Of a stretch of 64,000 nt of DNA, positions 57,985 to 64,000 are shown piece by piece; position 1 is the stretch's first letter; each line of letters opens with the position of its first letter. This stretch comes from Planococcus citri (taxonomy: Eukaryota; Arthropoda; Insecta; Hemiptera; Pseudococcidae). The position numbers and the translations under genes are program-made. The stretch spans positions 6,686,580 through 6,750,579 of the forward strand of contig NC_088678.1 of the NCBI RefSeq assembly GCF_950023065.1, in the 5' to 3' direction. The notes beneath the pieces were generated by a model. That model was not told the origin of the DNA, did not search any database, and was given only the letters and a program-made list of their open reading frames with translations.

Positions 57985-60900
57985 ATGATGAATGAGAAAG
58001 GCGAGACGTTTGATTACGTGAAGAGTAGTCGTTATGTTTATAGATGTGTGAACAAGGTAGGTGAGTCTCTTAAAAAACTTCTTGCTTTGTCCTACTCAGT
58101 TGAAAACGTTGCTCAGGTGAAAATTACTCTCAATGAGCTGACATCCGAGTATGAGGCGTTTAAATCGATTGCTAACCGTGGATTTTTACTGGCATCTAAT
58201 GCCAAAACCGAAGATGACGTGAAAAAAGGTGAAGATCTCGTTATGTCTGACCTCGATAGTGTAAAAAAGATAGTCATGCCATTGTTGGCAAAAGCAAACG
58301 TGTATGTTAACGAATTCGAGGCGCAAAAGACACGTGAGTCGCTTGCTAATTCCACTTTGAATAGTAGTTTGGTAGGTAACTCCGAGCCGTCAATTAAATT
58401 GCCAAAAATAGACCTGCCGAAGTTTGATGGCAATATTGAGAATTTCTTAGAGTTTTATGCATTGTTCCAAAATTTAGTACACGAGGAGGCGAGCATCTCA
58501 AAGGTGCGAAAACTTTATTATTTGAAAGGTGCTATGATAGGTGAGGCGGCTGAGTTAGTACTTGATACTCCTTTGACGGATAAAGGGTATGATGAGGCGT
58601 GGTGTTTAGTTCAAGCTACCTATCGTGACATTAAAAAGATCACAAGAAAACACTTTGATCAGTTGTTTTCCATAAGACGAATTAAAAACTCAGACGAAAT
58701 ATCTACTTTGTTGGCGCATGTGAATAGAGCTCTGAAAGGTCTCAAGGCGTGTGGAGAAGATCCAGATAATTGGGGTCCGGTCTTGTGCTATCTGGTATCC
58801 GAGAAATTAGACGAGACGACATACACTGAATTTGAGAAGACTTTGACTACCAATACGAAATTTCCTTCTTGGAAAAGCCTGAAATCATTTTTGGAGAATC
58901 GCGCATCTATAACGAGACGTCCTTCTGATATTGTAAAGGCAGCTCAACGTAGCAATGCCTCTCAGAGTAAGCGTACAAGCCTCACTACTGCAGTGAGCGA
59001 CGAGACGAAGTCAAAGTCACCTCAAAGTGACAGTCATACAGCTGACAATAAGATGAGGCGAAAGTGTGCTTGCTGTGAGAAGCAACATTTGTTAATCGAT
59101 TGTGAGACGTTTAAAAGCAAGTCGCCCAAAGAGCGATATGAATTTTTGAAGACGAAAAATATCTGTGGAAATTGCTTTTATGCAAATCATAAGACGAGTG
59201 AATGTCGTAAGTCGCCTAATTGCAAGCGATGTACGAAAAAACATCATACGTTACTTCATTTTGAAGAAAAGCAATCCGAGTTAGATACGAGTAGAAACGA
59301 TTCGAGTAGTGGTTCGTCTGCAACATGCGGCATGTTTGTACAAGGTCCGTATGCCAGTATGAACGAGTCGGTTTTGTTATCTGTACGTAAGCCAGTACCA
59401 TTGTTGCCTTCTGCAATTGTTAAGTATCAATGTGGCGATAAGTCTGGTACCATGCGAGTATTGTTAGATTCATGTTCACAAGTGAATTTGATATCAGAGA
59501 CGTTTGTTAAGCAACATGGTTTATATTCTACTAAGGTTTCCCAGACTAGTAACATTGTAGGAGTAGGAAAATTAGAGACGTCTTGTAGTGGAGTTGTCAA
59601 TATGACCCTCCAATCGAGAATTGAAAACTTCGAGTATTGCACCCATTTAAGCATCGTAGATCGTATACCTTACTCCTTACATAATTTATTCGTTGATAAT
59701 TTCTCTTCCAAAGTGCATCAGCATGGGTTTAATCTTGCTGATACAGCCTTTTATGATCGAGTTGTGAATATTCCTGCAATAGACGCCGTGTTAGGAATTG
59801 AGGCGTATGACAAATGTGTCCGAGGTCGAACTGTAAAAATTGAGTCGGCTTGTCTTAGAGACACCACTTTTGGTTGGACCGTGTCTTCTTTGATCGAGTC
59901 GAGTCGTAATAGTGGCCATTCTGAAGGCTACTGTGGTCTAACTTTGGACGAAAGAGTCGAGCGATTTTGGAAAATTGAAGATATTCCAAACGATAAAAAA
60001 GTTTCTGAACATGATGCTTGTAGAGAGCACTTCATGAAGACGTATAGACGAGCACCAGACGGGTCATTTATTGTTCGGTTACCTTTTAAGGAAGACCCTG
60101 AGGCGATTACTGGTAATTTTGGTATAGCGTTAAAATACCTCAATCGAATCGAGAGTAAACTTGATACTAAAACGAAGGCGATGTATTCTGATTTTATGGA
60201 GGAGTACCAGGCGTTAAACCATATGTCAATTGTAGATGACGAGAAGCCGAGGTATTTTATTCCTCATCACGCTGTCTTGAGACCCTCAAGCACAACTACT
60301 AAGTTACGAGTTGTTTTTCATGCATCTGCAAAGTCGTATTGCGGAAAGTCGTTGAATGATGTACTTATGGTTGGTCCCACACTGCAGCCTGAGCTCTTTG
60401 ATACTTCATTGAGGTTCAGAACGAGACGATGGGCAATTGTAGCTGATATTTCTGGTATGTATCGTTGTGTTTGGGTTGATGAAGAAGACAGGCGTTTTCA
60501 GTCGATTATTTGGCGAGGCAAAAAACGAGAATTAAACACGATTACCTATGGCACTGGTAATGCTTCTTATACAGCAACAGCCTGCTTAGAAGTAGTCGCT
60601 GAAGAGGTTAAAGAAACGCAGCCAGTTGTATCCGAGTCGATTAAAAAAGATTTCTATGTAGATGATTGGCTATCCGGCGCTGACTCTGTAGAAGAGGCGA
60701 TTGAACTTCAAAGAGCAGTGCACGAGGCACTTCTATCAGGCGGATTTAAATTGAGAAAATATCAGTCGAATTCGAAACACGTAATTGATCAAATTGATCC
60801 TACTTTAGTCGAACATAATCTTACTATACAATTCGGTGAAAACGAGTCGCTTTCTGTTTTAGGATTATTTTGGTGTCCTGGAAATGACACTTTCATGTTG

Positions 60901-63195
60901 AAGTCAGACGTGCCTGAGCCGAAGGTCGCCATAACCAAGCGACAAATGTTGTCAACGATTTCCAAGGTTTTTGACCCCTTAGGTCTTGCCTCCCCTGTAA
61001 CGATTAGGGGCAAACTTATGCTGAAGAAGTTGTGGAAATTAGGAGTAGCTTGGGACGATACTGTGCCCTCAGACGTTGAGGCGTGTTTTAGTCTCTATTT
61101 AAATGATCTTCGACAGTTGGCTAAATTTGAAATTCCCCGTTACATTCGTGAATTTAATTCTGAGACTGAGACGATTGTAGGTTTTTGTGATGCTTCCGAG
61201 CAGGCGTAATGTGCAGCTGTGTATGCGTATGACACGAGTAGTAGTCGTTTACAGTTGCTCTGTTCAAAAACCCGAGTCGCTCCTATGAATGAACGGACAA
61301 TACCTGAGCTTGAGCTACAAGCTGCTCTCTTGCTTGTACAGCTCGCGAGTCGTGTATGTGATATTCTGAAAATCGATAGGCGTAAGTCGCAACTGTTTAG
61401 CGACTCAATGATTGTTTTAGCTTGGTTGGCTCGTCCACCAAGTGATTGGAAGACGTTTGTGCGTAATCGAGTCGTAAAAATAGTCGAAAAATTTCCTGCC
61501 TCTCATTGGAGTCATGTAAGATCAGGTGAAAACCCAGCTGACTTGGCCACTCGAGGTTTATCTACAAAGCTACTTATGGAGTCGCCCATTTGGTTAAATG
61601 GCCCAGATTTTGTGAAGACAAGTAGTAACGAGATGAATTCGGTTGATATAGACGATGAAATGTGTAAACCTTATTTCGCAAAGCCGAAGAGTGTGTCGTT
61701 AGTCATGGTAGACATCAAATGCGATGTAGATGTTATTAATTCTTGTTCATCCTACGAGAAAATTCGCTGTATCTATGCTACGGCTAGTGCTTGTGTGAGA
61801 CGTTGGAAATCACTAATACGTGACAGACAGAATGTACCTGTCAAAATTGAGGCTACAGACGTAATTTTAGCAGAGAAGTGGCTTATTCGAGTAGTTCAGC
61901 AGGAGGCATACTCTGCTGATATATTGAGATTGAAATCTAACAAGGCGGTTAAGAGACGAAGTTGGTTGAGACGATATACTCCATTTATTGACGAGGAAGG
62001 AATTGTTAGAGCTAAGAGTCGTCTTCAAAATGCTCCAATTCCTGAAGGGGCTAAAAACCCAATTATTTTGCCAGCCAATCATCACTTGGTGAAGCTTTAT
62101 GTTTGCCACTTACACGAGAAGTTCTTTCATGCAGGCCGGTCTTGGTTGATGACAAATTTATCTGCCAATTACATTTTCACAGGCGGAATCAGTCGTTTGA
62201 TCAAGACGACAATTTATAATTGCAGGGAGTGTATTGAGCGGTTTGTACAGGCGAAACCTCAGCAGATGGCTGACCTCCCAGCTGATCGCGTCACACCACG
62301 ACCACCATTTCAAGTCGTTGGTATTGATTTTACAGGAGCTTTTCATTTGAAATGCTCATACCACCGAACCACGAAATACATGAAGGCGTATGCATGTGTT
62401 TTCGTTTGTTTTGTCACCCGAGCCGTACATATTGAACTTGTGCCATCGTTGTCTACTGAGGACTTTTTGAATGCCCTAAAATGCTTTATAGCGAGACGAG
62501 GTGTACCAATCACCATCTATTCTGATAATGGTACAAACTTCCGAGGAGGAGAACGTTATTTGAATTTTGAGAACGATGACATTCAAAAATATTCGAGACG
62601 TAATACCATTTCATGGAAATTTAACCCCCCCTATACTCCCCACAGAGGCGGTATTTGGGAGTCGGCGGTTAAAAGCGCCAAACGATATTTACCCAAAATT
62701 ACAGACGAGCAGAGGTTCAACGAGAACGAGCTAAGAACTTTGCTTACTCAAGTTGAGTGCATTCTCAATTCACGCCCTCTTGCATACTGTCAAACGTCCG
62801 AGCCGCTGGAGGAAGTTTTAACTCCAGGTCACTTTCTAGTTGGTAGAAACCTGAGTGTTCTTCCTGAGCCGAGTGAGCCACCAGCTGGTATAAAATTATC
62901 AGCTCAATATGAGGCGAATTGTAGTCGAGTAAGAGACTTCTGGAAAGTCTGGTCTCAAGATTACTTGAACCAGCTTAAAGCTCGAGTAAAATGGACAGAT
63001 GAAAGGCCAAATCTCGAAGTTGGTCAGATTGTCCTACTGAGAAAGACGACGAATGAGCCAGGTCGTTGGCCTTTGGCTAGAATTACCAAGACTTTTCCCG
63101 ATAGAGACGATTTAGTGCGTACAGTTGAGGTGCGCACTCCTGAACGTGTCCGAGTTGTGCCTACAATTCATGTAGTGCCATTGCCAACTACATAG
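57985..63195 (+). pseudogene. BEL/Pao Gag-Pol with a single in-frame stop
   Basis: The frame starts at ATG 57985 (an upstream in-frame TTG is not used) and runs 1737 codons to TAG at 63193-63195, with one TAA at 61207-61209 (codon 1075). The TAA falls in the RNase H region just after GFCDASEQA, where element 1 has a tyrosine codon. Domains match element 1: DUF1759-type Gag (about 145, KFDGNIENFLEFY), knuckles (360-425, CACCEKQH, CGNCFYANHKTSEC), protease (LLDSCSQVNLIS about 492), RT (VVFHASAK about 775, FYVDDW about 890), RNase H, HHCC and integrase core (VVGIDFTGAF about 1445, SDNGTNF about 1513), and the C-terminal VGQIVLLRK region. Many G-rich codons such as GAGNCG/GTCG give it a different codon flavour from element 1. 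Protein identity to element 1 is low, so it is a separate family. Confidence 0.93.
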
Positions 63196-63383
63196 TGTAG
63201 TACTGGAGCAGCCTACTGGATGTATATACTTAAGAGTAGCATTAAGATGTAATTATTTTCAATTAATGTTCTATTTTCTAAGTTGTAATTATTTTAAAAT
63301 TGTAATTAGTTTTAATTTTGTAAATTTTGATAAAATTTGTTGTAAATTCAGACGTAAAATATTCCGTCAGCGCGCGGGAGTTA

Positions 63384-63777
63384 TGTTAGTGTAAAATATG
63401 TACTTTATTTTTATCTTTATTTTCGAGTAGAATCGTGCAGGTTTGATACCTATTTCCGCAGCTATCGAGTAGGTAGGTTGTTTGAGTAGGTATTGCCCTA
63501 CCAGATCGAGTAGTTTCTGGCGTTCGTAGCCACACCCATGTTGTAGATAATTTGTTACGAGGCGAGAGTTGGTTCTGTTCATTTATTCATTATGTATTTT
63601 TTCTTCCACTTGGAAACATGTATATTTTCTGTCTCTCCGCGTATGGCTTGCTATCAAGCTATTTTTATGTACAGATTTTTGCTGGTATTTTTGTGTAAAT
63701 AAATGTGTTTTTTCAATTCGAGGAGTCGCCTACTTTTTTAATCACTCACCCTATGGTTCGCGTATTCGCGAGAAACA
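63384..63777 (+). repeat. 3' LTR of BEL element 2
   Basis: 394 bp, appearing identical to the 5' LTR on reading. It is preceded by a purine-rich GCGCGCGGGAGTT that may be the polypurine tract. Confidence 0.93.
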
Positions 63778-63824
63778 TAAAGTTACTTTGATGATAATTA
63801 TTGGTGTCGTTTCCAAGTGATCTA

Positions 63825-64000
63825 AACGCAAAGGGAGGGGGTTGAAAATTCTTGTAGGTATATACCTATGTTGTTCACCACACCACCCTAGAAAATATTC
63901 ACCAATAAACCATTGATGGCAATTATGGTATTTCAATAGGGTTCCCAAAAAAATCCAAGTTTGAGAGCGCGCGATAGGTGAAGTTTTCTCACGGTGGTGC
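63825..64000. repeat. Right arm of the palindrome split by BEL element 2 (continues past window)
   Basis: Reverse complement of 56829-57010, including ACCACACCACCCTAGAAAAT and GAGAGCGCGCGATAGG. The window ends inside it. Confidence 0.85.

Larger units (their letters stand above)
57372..63777 (+). mobile_element. BEL/Pao LTR retrotransposon (element 2), one internal stop
   Basis: LTRs of 394 bp (57372-57765 and 63384-63777) begin TGTTAG and end AAACA, with no difference that I can see between them. The target duplication is TAAA (57368-57371 and 63778-63781). The primer site is TGGCGCCCGAACAGGGAC (57769-57786), complementary to tRNA-Lys. The interior is one Gag-Pol frame broken only by a TAA at 61207. 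Insertion is therefore very recent. Confidence 0.95.

Noticed and set aside
1..64000. CRISPR arrays, bacterial operons or phage genes
   Set aside because: No regular short repeats with unique spacers and no bacterial gene organisation; genes are spliced and eukaryotic.

Overview
The window is eukaryotic nuclear DNA, almost certainly from an insect. Evidence is the spliced genes, the Yellow/major-royal-jelly family protein, BEL/Pao and RTE-type retroelements, very AT-rich intergenic DNA and dense palindromic repeats. The many short runs of the type taggtacctacc suggest a sternorrhynchan hemipteran (aphid or mealybug-like); that assignment is an inference only.

Layout. (1) 1-11107 is repeat territory: three long inverted-repeat (foldback-like) blocks at 1444-3681, 3705-7262 and 8341-11107. 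Each carries short tandem units inside its arms, and smaller elements are inserted in or beside them. (2) 11352-12873 holds the C-terminal exons of a fatty acyl-CoA reductase with a one-base frame break. A palindromic element with a 9-bp target duplication sits in its last intron. (3) 13555-23110 is a dense set of small DNA elements: three hAT-like elements with 8-bp duplications, one PIF/Harbinger-like element with TTA duplications, a higher-order inverted array at 16204-18760, another palindrome at 19353-20499, and a tRNA-like sequence. (4) 23484-32119 is the gene-rich core: an eight-exon PGS1 (mitochondrial phosphatidylglycerophosphate synthase), then a five-exon DFFB/caspase-activated DNase. 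A complete three-exon Yellow-family gene lies antisense inside DFFB intron 2. For all three genes the exon lengths I propose sum to a multiple of three. (5) 32120-51087 is gene-poor. It holds one intact BEL/Pao element (35412-42036), a broken Ty3/gypsy-type element, another gag-like remnant and a few candidate minus-strand exons of unknown function. (6) 51101-55069 is a full-length RTE-like LINE with a 13-bp target duplication. Its two ORFs share one reading frame and are separated by a single UAG. (7) 57372-63777 is a young second BEL/Pao element with no difference seen between its LTRs and a single internal stop. It sits in the loop of yet another palindrome whose right arm leaves the window.

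The host genes do not form a pathway: one makes phosphatidylglycerol/cardiolipin precursors, one cuts DNA in apoptosis, one is a secreted Yellow-type protein and one reduces fatty acyl-CoA. The most unusual aspects are the in-frame ORF1-UAG-ORF2 LINE, the concentration of palindromes with tandem units, and the nested gene.
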